64,000 bases of DNA. Origin: Paenibacillus pabuli NBRC 13638 (GTDB taxonomy: Bacteria > Bacillota > Bacilli > Paenibacillales > Paenibacillaceae). The position numbers and the translations under genes were made by a program. This document shows, piece by piece, positions 27,470 to 34,501 of this stretch (the first letter of the stretch is position 1; each line of letters opens with the position of its first letter). The DNA lies in contig NZ_BCNM01000002.1 in the NCBI RefSeq assembly GCF_001514495.1, positions 62,001 to 126,000 on the forward strand, written 5' to 3'. The notes beneath the pieces were generated by a model. That model was given only the letters and a program-made list of their open reading frames with translations. It was not told where the DNA came from and did no database searches.

Positions 27470-28234
27470 TCACTCTACTTTGGTCTTGTCGTTATACAGA
27501 AAATCAAACATCGTTCTCAGGTGCTGCTCCCAAAATCTCCATTCATGCGTTCCCGGCGTCTCTACATACTGAAACACAAAATCCGTTTCATGCATGTATT
27601 CAGCGAATTGGCGATTCATACCCACGAAGGGATCAATGTCACCGCAACAACTCAGAATATCTGGTAAATTTCCACCTTGCTTCAGCAGCTTTGCAGCCAG
27701 TGCGTACAGATCCTGATCAGGTTTTACCTGTAACCGTTCTCCAAAAACCGCTTTCATTTCCTTGACCATACCTGATGGCATTTCCGGGTCATGAAGCCGG
27801 GTCTGAATATCAGTTACTCCTGATAAGGACACCGCCTTGCGATACCTCTCTGGATATGTCAGTGCACATTTCAATGCACCATACCCACCCATCGATAGAC
27901 CGGCAATGTAAGTTTTGGCAGGGTCTGTATTCAGAACGAGCTGACGCCTACAGAATTCAGGCAGCTCCTGAGTGATGTAATGGAAGTAATTCAGGCCGTA
28001 TTCCATATCGGTGTAATAGCTTCGGTTCGCTTCCGGCATAATGATGGTACAGCCATATTGCTCTGCGTACATTTCAATTGTAGTCAAACGTTGCCATGTA
28101 CTTGCATTATCGCCTGCCCCATGCAGCAAATATAGCGTACCGCCTGAAGTGTCTCCGGAGTCACTGGACACTACGTGTATGCTGGTATTCATGCATAATG
28201 TAGGCGATCCGGTTTCGATCGTTATATGCGCCAT
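27470..28234 (-). CDS. Alpha/beta-hydrolase esterase (EstA/CE1-like), operon head
   Basis: Serine esterase of 254 residues. The nucleophile elbow is GLSMGGYG, the oxyanion region LLHGAGDNASTW, and the likely acid/His pair lies in CGDIDPFV and PGTHEWRFW. There is no signal peptide, so it acts in the cytoplasm. It resembles tributyrin esterase EstA and family CE1 carbohydrate esterases. It is the first gene of the operon for glucan uptake and breakdown. A plausible job is removal of acyl groups from imported oligosaccharides, an inference from context only. It has a good AAAGGGG site at 28241-28247 before the ATG. Confidence 0.82.
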   Translation of the reverse strand: MAHITIETGSPTLCMNTSIHVVSSDSGDTSGGTLYLLHGAGDNASTWQRLTTIEMYAEQYGCTIIMPEANRSYYTDMEYGLNYFHYITQELPEFCRRQLVLNTDPAKTYIAGLSMGGYGALKCALTYPERYRKAVSLSGVTDIQTRLHDPEMPSGMVKEMKAVFGERLQVKPDQDLYALAAKLLKQGGNLPDILSCCGDIDPFVGMNRQFAEYMHETDFVFQYVETPGTHEWRFWEQHLRTMFDFLYNDKTKVE

Positions 28235-28333
28235 GTGTAACCCCTTTCATCGTCGGCTGCTGTCTGTAATCTTCTGTTGCTCTGCCTTTTTGTCGCAACC
28301 CACCGTAATTCCCCCGTATTTCACTTGGTTATC

Positions 28334-28357
28334 GAAACGATTCTCTCGAATCGTTTC
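28334..28357. promoter_or_regulatory. Perfect palindromic LacI-type operator O1
   Basis: GAAACGATTC (28334-28343) and GAATCGTTTC (28348-28357) are exact inverted copies around TCTC, about 100 bases upstream of the operon start. Symmetry and arm sequence are typical of LacI family operators. No convincing -10/-35 could be assigned on the minus strand here. Confidence 0.65.
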
Positions 28358-28410
28358 AAAACATAGCCAACGTTGATTTACATGGACTTGATTACAGCAC
28401 TTTTTATGTG

Positions 28411-28434
28411 GAAGCGATTTCTTCGAATCGTTTC
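28411..28434. promoter_or_regulatory. Second LacI-type operator O2
   Basis: GAAGCGATTT-CTTC-GAATCGTTTC is the same element as O1, with two changes in the left arm. The centres are 77 bp apart, which would suit looping by a tetramer or independent control of two divergent promoters. Confidence 0.6.
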
Positions 28435-28592
28435 GAATAAATCATAATCCCGAAGTGCAAACCCTGTCAATAACCTTTTTACAAATTTCGCGCTTTTTTC
28501 TCGAAAATCTGCTTTTTCATGTGTAAATTTGCGCCAAAAGGCACTTTTATTGTGAAATAATGTACTTTACGTAACCTTTTGCGCATCCTACA

Positions 28593-28658
28593 TTGACACT
28601 TGGCCGATGTTATACTAACATAAATTCTAATTTTTGATCCAGATTACGGAAACGTTTC
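28593..28658 (+). promoter_or_regulatory. Promoter of serine hydrolase gene, with operator-like palindrome
   Basis: TTGACA (28593-28598) and TAACAT (28616-28621) are 17 bases apart. The 10-bp palindrome GAAACGTTTC (28649-28658) shares the GAAACG arm of O1/O2 and lies just after the expected start of transcription. This suggests repression by a LacI family protein. Confidence 0.5.
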
Positions 28659-28702
28659 ACCAAAACCCATGAAGCACTTTTTTTTGCAGAAAGGATGGTT
28701 CG

Positions 28703-29620
28703 ATGTCAAGTATTATTCATTCTTTTGTCCGTCATATGGAAGAACAGCAATTAAACGTTCATTCTGTTCGAGTATTACAGAAGGGTGATACTCTCGGAGC
28801 GTGGGATCGCACTACAGATATGCGACGTTTGCAGCATTCCGTCAGTAAATCGTTCACCTGCATGGCGATTGGATTGGCTATAGAGGCAGGCATACTTTCA
28901 CTTGAATCCAGGCTTGGCGACCACTTCACTTCACCAACACCTGCTTCTCATTTAACCGCCTTCCCTCCTGAGGACCTCACCTTGTATGATTTGCTGCGGA
29001 TGTCCTCAGGGCATGATGTCCCTGTGTTATGGGCAGAAGAGCGAGCCACGCTTCCTGAGAAAGACTGGGCCAAGTATTATATGTCGCTTCCTTTGGACAG
29101 AGCCCCTGGTGAAACGTTTACATACAGCAGTGCAGATACGTTTATGATCTCAGCCATGTTCCAGGCTGCCTCGGGTCAAACCGTGAAGGACTATCTGATT
29201 CCACGGCTATTCGAGCCACTGGGCATTTCGAATGTGGAGTGGGAAACTTCTCCCTTGGGCATTACATTGGGCTGTGCTGGCTTGCAGCTCACCAACGAGG
29301 AATTAGGCAGATTTGGCCAACTATTGCTTCAGGAGGGCCACTGGAACGGCAAGCAGCTCATCCCTGTGGAATGGATCCGAATGGCTACAACACAACAGAT
29401 CCCAACACCAGGAGACGGTGACTGGGGACAGGGTTATGGATATCAATTCTGGAGATGTTCCCATAACGCTTACCGTGCTGATGGCGCCAATGGTCAGCTA
29501 TGCGTTGTCCTACCTGAGCTGGAGTCGGTCGTTGCCATCAATAGTGATGAACAAAATATGCAAGCCATTCTTGACCATGTATGGTCAGATATATTACCTG
29601 TTTTGGAGGGGAATATTTGA
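28703..29620 (+). CDS. Serine hydrolase, class C beta-lactamase/PBP4-like
   Basis: Cytoplasmic beta-lactamase-fold hydrolase of 305 residues without a signal peptide. The nucleophile motif SVSK (S-x-x-K) follows the N-terminal domain, and YSSADTF stands where Tyr-x-Asn is usual. Family members are esterases, D-aminopeptidases or 6-aminohexanoate hydrolases as well as lactamases, so resistance is not implied. It is divergent from the glucan operon and shares its operator region. The stop overlaps the start of the GNAT gene by four bases. Confidence 0.82.
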   Translation: MSSIIHSFVRHMEEQQLNVHSVRVLQKGDTLGAWDRTTDMRRLQHSVSKSFTCMAIGLAIEAGILSLESRLGDHFTSPTPASHLTAFPPEDLTLYDLLRMSSGHDVPVLWAEERATLPEKDWAKYYMSLPLDRAPGETFTYSSADTFMISAMFQAASGQTVKDYLIPRLFEPLGISNVEWETSPLGITLGCAGLQLTNEELGRFGQLLLQEGHWNGKQLIPVEWIRMATTQQIPTPGDGDWGQGYGYQFWRCSHNAYRADGANGQLCVVLPELESVVAINSDEQNMQAILDHVWSDILPVLEGNI

Positions 29621-30048
29621 ATATTCGAACAGCAGTTGTTACAGATTACCCGGAGTTAAGAAACATTTATCTGGAGTCGCGTCGGGCCCGTTTTCACTGG
29701 ACAACTCCGGAGGAAATGTCCTTTCAAGATTTTGACGCAGACACCGTGGATGAGCATATTATCGTGGCTGAACAGGAAGATGGACAGCTCCTAGGTTTCG
29801 CTTCGCTGTACCTACCTGATAATTTTATTCACCTTCTGTTTATCCATCCCGGTTTTATGGGTGGGGGCACAGGTTCGCGCTTACTTGATGCGTCGATTTC
29901 ACTCATGCAGCAGCCTGTTCGATTGAAATGCGTATCTGATAATCATAAAGCAATTGGCTTTTACGAACGACAGGGTTGGAAAAAAGTCATTGAAGAGGGT
30001 GCACCCGGGGCGAAATATTGGGTGATGGAGTACAACACTAACAGCTGA
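29617..30048 (+). CDS. GNAT family N-acetyltransferase
   Basis: Acetyl-CoA-dependent acetyltransferase of 143 residues. It starts NIRTAVVTDYPELRNIY, has the acetyl-CoA-binding loop HPGFMGGGTGSRLL and ends with the NHKAIGFYERQGWKKV motif of the fold. I chose TTG at 29617 because GGAGGGG lies just upstream and it overlaps the preceding stop (TTGA). An ATG at 29581 would have to be read inside the hydrolase gene. Substrate unknown. Confidence 0.85.
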   Translation: MNIRTAVVTDYPELRNIYLESRRARFHWTTPEEMSFQDFDADTVDEHIIVAEQEDGQLLGFASLYLPDNFIHLLFIHPGFMGGGTGSRLLDASISLMQQPVRLKCVSDNHKAIGFYERQGWKKVIEEGAPGAKYWVMEYNTNS

Positions 30049-30098
30049 TTCCCGTTCATTTGATCCTGGTAAACTCTAAAAGTGGAAATGGTTCCACA

Positions 30099-30138
30099 AA
30101 AAAAGTATCATGACCTTCAGGAGGCCATGATACTTTTT
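30099..30138. terminator. Bidirectional terminator
   Basis: A 13-bp stem (AAAAAGTATCATG with CATGATACTTTTT) lies between the convergent GNAT and AbrB-like genes. It has T runs on both strands. Confidence 0.88.
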
Positions 30139-30141
30139 ATT

Positions 30142-30396
30142 TTACCCATGCTGTGGAAGCTGGGTCATTTCCTCTAAACATTGTGCGCATATGTAACGCT
30201 CTTTGAACTCATTGACTTCTTCCATCGATCCACAAAAAATACATTTTGGACGGTATCTCTCCAGAATGATATGGTCCCCTTGTACTAAGATCTCTACAGG
30301 ATCTCCCTCATTCATTTGATACCTTTTACGCAAAGATTTAGGCAATACGATCCTACCCAATTGGTCAACTTTGCGAACGACTCCAGCTGGCTTCAT
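30142..30396 (-). CDS. AbrB family regulator with C-terminal CxxC pair
   Basis: Swapped-hairpin DNA-binding protein of 84 residues. Residues 1-50 are the AbrB domain (GVVRKVDQLGRIVLPKSLR), close to AbrB/Abh/SpoVT. Residues 51-75 differ from AbrB: CIFC at about 52-55 and CAQC at about 70-73, a spacing that suggests a zinc-ribbon knuckle in place of the usual multimerisation tail. It is probably a transition-state type regulator. Single gene, closed by a bidirectional terminator. Confidence 0.87.
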   Translation of the reverse strand: MKPAGVVRKVDQLGRIVLPKSLRKRYQMNEGDPVEILVQGDHIILERYRPKCIFCGSMEEVNEFKERYICAQCLEEMTQLPQHG

Positions 30397-30568
30397 AGCT
30401 ACGGCACACCTCTCCTATCTTACTCTAAATTTCTAGGTACATTTGTACTATGTTTATTAATTCGCCAAGATTTTGTCGAATCCTGCTGGAAATAAACATT
30501 TTTTGTCCTTTTTTTTGAAAAATGTTTTTTTAGCGAATTCTAACCGTTATTCAAACGCCTCAATCGGC

Positions 30569-31033
30569 TTAATCCAGGCCAGGGAAATCGAGTTGACGCA
30601 GCGCCTCATATACAATGATTGCTGCGGAGTTGGACAAATTTAACGACCTGACGTCACCTGTCATTGGCATTTTCATACATGTATCGGGATTGGCCGCAAT
30701 TAATTCTGGAGGAAGGCCTTTAGTCTCCTTACCGAACACCAAAAAATCTCCATCCTGAAATTTAAAATCACTATAACGGTTTTTCGCCTTCGTGGTTGCG
30801 TAGAAAAAACGCCCTTCAGGGTACTTTTCCTGGACCTCGGCAAACGAATCATGATATTCAATATGAACAGCACGCCAGTAATCCAGACCCGCCCGTTTCA
30901 GTGTGGCATCATCCGTACGGAATCCGAGTGGACGCACAAGATGCAAATGTGTGCCGGTAGCCGCACATGTACGAGAAATATTGCCCGTATTTGCCGGAAT
31001 CTCCGGTTCAACCAGAACGATATGTAAAGCCAT
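30569..31033 (-). CDS. trmL: tRNA (cytidine(34)-2'-O)-methyltransferase
   Basis: SPOUT-class (trefoil knot) methyltransferase that 2'-O-methylates the wobble nucleotide of certain leucine tRNAs. All signature segments are present: EPEIPANTGNISRTCAATG at the N-terminus, FGKETKGLP in the middle and the knot LNLSNSAAIIVYEALRQ at the end. At 154 residues it is standard length. Transcribed downstream of serC but after a terminator. Confidence 0.95.
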   Translation of the reverse strand: MALHIVLVEPEIPANTGNISRTCAATGTHLHLVRPLGFRTDDATLKRAGLDYWRAVHIEYHDSFAEVQEKYPEGRFFYATTKAKNRYSDFKFQDGDFLVFGKETKGLPPELIAANPDTCMKMPMTGDVRSLNLSNSAAIIVYEALRQLDFPGLD

Positions 31034-31088
31034 ATGTGTTCAATCTCCTTTTCATTTCATATCAACGACAATTCTCTAATCTTAAAGA

Positions 31089-31122
31089 AAAGCCCTCCAC
31101 ACGTCAATGTGGAAGGCTCTGC
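31089..31122 (-). terminator. Terminator after serC
   Basis: Stem AGCCCTCCACA / TGTGGAAGGCT (one mismatch) is followed on the minus strand by TTTCTTT, 48 bases past the serC stop. Confidence 0.8.
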
Positions 31123-31169
31123 TAGGCAGGATTGTGAGTGTTTGAATTCACAACTCGCTGCCAGGTTGT

Positions 31170-32258
31170 TTATCCATTTGTCTTCTGGAAGTGGCTCATG
31201 AAGTCCGTAAGTGCTTTAACACTTTCATATGGAGCAGCATTATAAATGGAAGCACGCAGGCCACCAACACTCCGATGCCCTTTCAGACCAACGAAACCTT
31301 CTTGTTCTGAAGCCTTGATAAACTGTTTCTCCAGCTCCTCGTTAGCCAGGCGGAAGGTCACATTCATCAGGGAACGATCAGCCGGGTCTACGCAACCACG
31401 GTAGAAATCCCCGGAGGAATCGATGGCATTATAGAGCAATTCTGCTTTTTTCGTGTTCTTTTGCTCAATCCCGGTGAGTCCACCCTGTTCTTCAATCCAT
31501 TTTAACACCTCATTCACCATATATACGGAGAAAGACGGTGGTGTGTTATAAAGAGAATTGTTTTCCGTATGTGTGCTGTAACGCATCATCGTCGGAATTG
31601 TTTTTGGTGATTCGCTTACCAGCTCTTCGCGGGCAATAACTACGGTAATCCCTGACGGGCCAAGGTTCTTCTGTGCACCTGCGTAGATCATACCGAATTG
31701 ATTCAGATCAAACGGTTTACAGAAAATGTCACTCGACATGTCTGCAATAAGCGGTACAGAACCGGTATCTGGGAATGACTTGAATTGCGTTCCTTCAATC
31801 GTTTCATTCGACGTCAAATGAACGTAGGCTGTGCGGTCCGGCAAATTAAGATTCGACACATCCGGCAACTTCATGAATTTATCAGCTTCGGAAGATGCAG
31901 CGACCTGTGCTTCCCCAATAAGCTTCGCTTCAGACAAAGCCTTCTTGGCCCAGCTGCCTGTCATGACGTAACTGGCTGTCTGCCCTTCCCCGAGCAGGTT
32001 CATCGGCAGCATGGCGAACTGTGTGCTCGCTCCGCCCTGCAGGAAGAGCACTTTGTACCCTTTTGGATTGCCTAGCAGCGACAACAAGCGCTCCTGAGCT
32101 TCATTATGTACAGATTCATACACGGCTCCACGGTGAGACATCTCCATAATTGACATACCTGTGTTACGAAAATCAACAAATTCTGCCTGAGCACGCTCCA
32201 GTACCTCAAGTGGCAATGCCGCAGGTCCTGCATTAAAATTATACGCTCTCTTTGTCAC
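31170..32258 (-). CDS. serC: Phosphoserine aminotransferase
   Basis: Converts 3-phosphohydroxypyruvate and glutamate to phosphoserine in serine synthesis. YNFNAGPAALP opens the protein, the PLP lysine is Lys197 in GAQKNLGPSG, and GLKGHRSVGGLRASIYNA closes the active site. GTG at 32258 follows GGGCGGGG and gives 362 residues, the usual size; earlier in-frame ATGs lack a site. No serA or serB is adjacent. The gene has its own promoter and a long structured leader (32299-32449), so it is probably regulated separately at the RNA level. Confidence 0.95.
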   Translation of the reverse strand: MTKRAYNFNAGPAALPLEVLERAQAEFVDFRNTGMSIMEMSHRGAVYESVHNEAQERLLSLLGNPKGYKVLFLQGGASTQFAMLPMNLLGEGQTASYVMTGSWAKKALSEAKLIGEAQVAASSEADKFMKLPDVSNLNLPDRTAYVHLTSNETIEGTQFKSFPDTGSVPLIADMSSDIFCKPFDLNQFGMIYAGAQKNLGPSGITVVIAREELVSESPKTIPTMMRYSTHTENNSLYNTPPSFSVYMVNEVLKWIEEQGGLTGIEQKNTKKAELLYNAIDSSGDFYRGCVDPADRSLMNVTFRLANEELEKQFIKASEQEGFVGLKGHRSVGGLRASIYNAAPYESVKALTDFMSHFQKTNG

Positions 32259-32298
32259 AAAATTCCCCGCCCTTTCCATCCGTAGCTGACATATGAAC

Positions 32299-32449
32299 AG
32301 CATTTTGCATAATTCGATTAGAATCGCTCACGGGTGTAAGAGTTGGACAGGAAGAAGCATCCTGACCCAACCCGCGTATAGACGAATTGAATCATTTCGA
32401 TCTATATCTTACCTGTTGAAAGTCGCTCTATGGATTTATGCAAAATGCT
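32299..32449 (-). ncRNA. Structured 5' leader of serC, candidate riboswitch
   Basis: A 14-bp perfect closing helix P1 (32436-32449 with 32299-32312) encloses a helix P2 (TCTTAC 32407-32412 with GTAAGA 32336-32341 on the plus strand). P2 opens directly onto two stable hairpins: 32377-32406 (10 bp with one bulge) and 32342-32371 (5 bp, small internal loop, 5 bp). Together they form a three-way junction. The internal loop between P1 and P2 contains GAGCGA on each side. It begins about 15 bases after the predicted transcription start and ends 40 bases before the start codon. No T-box or other class I know fits. Confidence 0.55.
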
Positions 32450-32471
32450 CTCCCAAGTGAATATTATGGCT

Positions 32472-32500
32472 ATGATATCAGTATTCCCTACCTGCTTCAA
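32472..32500 (-). promoter_or_regulatory. serC promoter
   Basis: Minus strand TTGAAG (32500-32495), 17 bases, TATCAT (32477-32472). It places the RNA start just before the structured leader. Confidence 0.6.
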
Positions 32501-32583
32501 GGGCAATATGCACTGAAGCTGTGAATACAGGCTATCAAATTACTTTATCACCCTGCAAAGTTAACGCACTGCATTGTTTAATT

Positions 32584-32620
32584 CAAGGAAAAGCCTCCGA
32601 GAGCGAGTCCCGAAGGCTTT
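32584..32620 (-). terminator. Terminator after glnA
   Basis: AAGCCTTCGG-type stem (32611-32620 with 32590-32600, one mismatch) is followed by TTTTCCTT on the minus strand. Confidence 0.8.
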
Positions 32621-32663
32621 GAGTTGAAACAGATCATTCTGTTCTGTTTCCATCCCCAACTGA

Positions 32664-34088
32664 TTAGCAGTCGAAGTAAAGGCTGTACTCATGCGGATGA
32701 ATGCGGATTGCTACTGCTTTCGCTTCGTCACGTTTGAGGTTGATATAGTTATCGATGAATTCTTTGGTGAATACGTCGCCTTCAGTCAAAAATTCGTAGT
32801 CCGCTGCCAGAGCGTCAAGCGCTTCTTCCAGAGAAGCTGGCACACTGCGGATGTTTTCTTTATCTGCATCAGACAGATCATAGATGTTTTTGTCCAGTGG
32901 ACCATATCCGAGCTCAGTTGGATTGATTTTGCGTTTGATACCATCCAGACCCGCCATCAACATTGCAGAGAATGCCAGGTAAGGGTTAGCAGTGGAGTCC
33001 GGTGTACGGAACTCGATACGACAGCCTTTCGGTGTCACAGCGGCAACAGGAATACGTACTGCTGCGGAACGGTTACCTTTGGAGTAAACCAGGTTAACCG
33101 GCGCTTCATAACCAGGTACGAGACGTTTGAATGAGTTCGTACTAGGGTTAGTCAAAGCGATCAAGGCTGGTGCGTGGTACAGAATACCCCCGATGTAGTG
33201 CAGAGCCATTTCGCTCAGGTTAGCATATCCCGCTTTGTCATAGAACAATGGGGAATCGCCATCGAAGATGGATTGGTGAACGTGCATTCCGCTACCGTTG
33301 TCACCAAACAGTGGTTTCGGCATGAATGTTGCTACTTTACCATATTGACGTGCAGTGTTGTGCACGATGTATTTGTATACAAGCAGGTTATCTGCTGTTT
33401 TCTTCAACGTATCAAAACGGAAGTTGATCTCGGCTTGGCCTGCTGTCGCCACTTCGTGGTGGTGACGTTCGATGGAAAGGCCTGCTTCTTCCAGAATACG
33501 ACACATTTCGCTGCGGATATCTTGTTGTGTATCCACTGGAGCTACAGGAACATAGCCGCCTTTTGTGCGTACTTTGAAGCCTAGGTTACCGCCGTCTTCC
33601 TTACGGTTTGTGTTCCATGAAGCTTCTTCGGAATCTACGAAATAAGAAGAGCTGTTTGTGCCACTCTCATAACGTACATCGTCAAAGATAAAGAATTCGG
33701 ATTCAGGTGCGAAAAATGCCGTTGTGCCCACTCCGCTTTCTTGCAAGAACGCTTCCGCCTTAACAGCGATACCGCGCGGGTCACGCTCATAGCGCTCGCC
33801 ATCCGGAGTGAAGATATCACACATAACATTCAATGTAGGGTGTGCTGTGAACGGATCGACATAAGTCGCTTCAGGATCTGGAATCATAACCATATCGGAC
33901 TCTTCGATTCCACGGAAACCTTGGATAGAAGAACCATCAAAGGCTACTCCATTTACGAAAGTATCTGCATCAACTGCTGAAGCTGGCAACGAGATATGAT
34001 GCGCACGACCAGCCAAATCTACAAAACGAAAATCTACCCACTCGATGTTGTTCTCTTGAATTGATTTCAATACGTTTTCAACCGACAT
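32664..34088 (-). CDS. glnA: Glutamine synthetase type I, beta-like subgroup
   Basis: Makes glutamine from glutamate, ammonia and ATP. VAFDGSSIQGF, ESEFFIFD, the ATP/metal motif MPKPLFGDNGSGMH and NRSAAVRIP are all present. ATG at 34088 follows GGGAGG; the longer frame to 34169 does not. At 474 residues it is about 30 longer than Bacillus GlnA. It carries the insertion and C-terminal sequence of the proteobacterial/actinobacterial GSI-beta class, including DKNIYDLS with Tyr403 at the adenylylation position. No adenylyltransferase gene and no glnR are adjacent. Upstream are a clear promoter and a GlnR/TnrA box. Confidence 0.95.
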   Translation of the reverse strand: MSVENVLKSIQENNIEWVDFRFVDLAGRAHHISLPASAVDADTFVNGVAFDGSSIQGFRGIEESDMVMIPDPEATYVDPFTAHPTLNVMCDIFTPDGERYERDPRGIAVKAEAFLQESGVGTTAFFAPESEFFIFDDVRYESGTNSSSYFVDSEEASWNTNRKEDGGNLGFKVRTKGGYVPVAPVDTQQDIRSEMCRILEEAGLSIERHHHEVATAGQAEINFRFDTLKKTADNLLVYKYIVHNTARQYGKVATFMPKPLFGDNGSGMHVHQSIFDGDSPLFYDKAGYANLSEMALHYIGGILYHAPALIALTNPSTNSFKRLVPGYEAPVNLVYSKGNRSAAVRIPVAAVTPKGCRIEFRTPDSTANPYLAFSAMLMAGLDGIKRKINPTELGYGPLDKNIYDLSDADKENIRSVPASLEEALDALAADYEFLTEGDVFTKEFIDNYINLKRDEAKAVAIRIHPHEYSLYFDC

Positions 34089-34167
34089 GTATTCGTCCTC
34101 CCAAATATTCCGAACATTAAACAACCCCGCTAAGAAAATGTCCATATTCGAATTTTTTTCTGTCGTC

Positions 34168-34197
34168 ATTATAAATTCTTAAACATGACATCGTCAA
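34168..34197 (-). promoter_or_regulatory. glnA promoter
   Basis: TTGACG (34197-34192) and TATAAT (34173-34168) on the minus strand with an 18-base spacer, about 80 bases before the start codon. Confidence 0.65.
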
Positions 34198-34225
34198 TAC
34201 TTATGTAAGGTATTTTTTGCGACTA

Positions 34226-34242
34226 TGTAAGCTATGCTTACA
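34226..34242. promoter_or_regulatory. GlnR/TnrA box upstream of glnA
   Basis: TGTAAGCTATGCTTACA fits the TGTNA-N7-TNACA consensus exactly and is a perfect palindrome around TAT. It is centred about 73 bases upstream of the predicted transcription start. A second TGTAAGG half-site begins at 34204, 22 bases away. Confidence 0.7.
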
Positions 34243-34410
34243 TTTTATAAACCTATATATTTCACTTAACAACGAATAAAAGAAATATTTAACCGGTTTA
34301 ATGCGGTAAAGTACCTATAGAATTAGCCTAAATTATGGAAAAAACATTACATCATAAATGTTTCTTATCACCCTTGATTAATAAATACGTTCAATGGCCC
34401 AAATAACATA

Positions 34411-34470
34411 AAAAACCGGACATTGGCCCTGGCTCCATTCTCACTGAACGAAGCCGTGGCCAATGCCCGG
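34411..34470 (-). terminator. Terminator after DAHP synthase gene
   Basis: A 13-bp stem (34458-34470 with 34416-34428, one mismatch) is followed by TTTTTTATG on the minus strand. Confidence 0.85.
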
Positions 34471-34501
34471 ATCATTATAGGTCTCACATTATTGTAATAA
34501 C

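Noticed and set aside
28703..29620. Antibiotic-resistance beta-lactamase
   Set aside because: The fold and SxxK motif are shared by many esterases and peptidases, there is no signal peptide, and the Tyr-x-Asn motif is altered.
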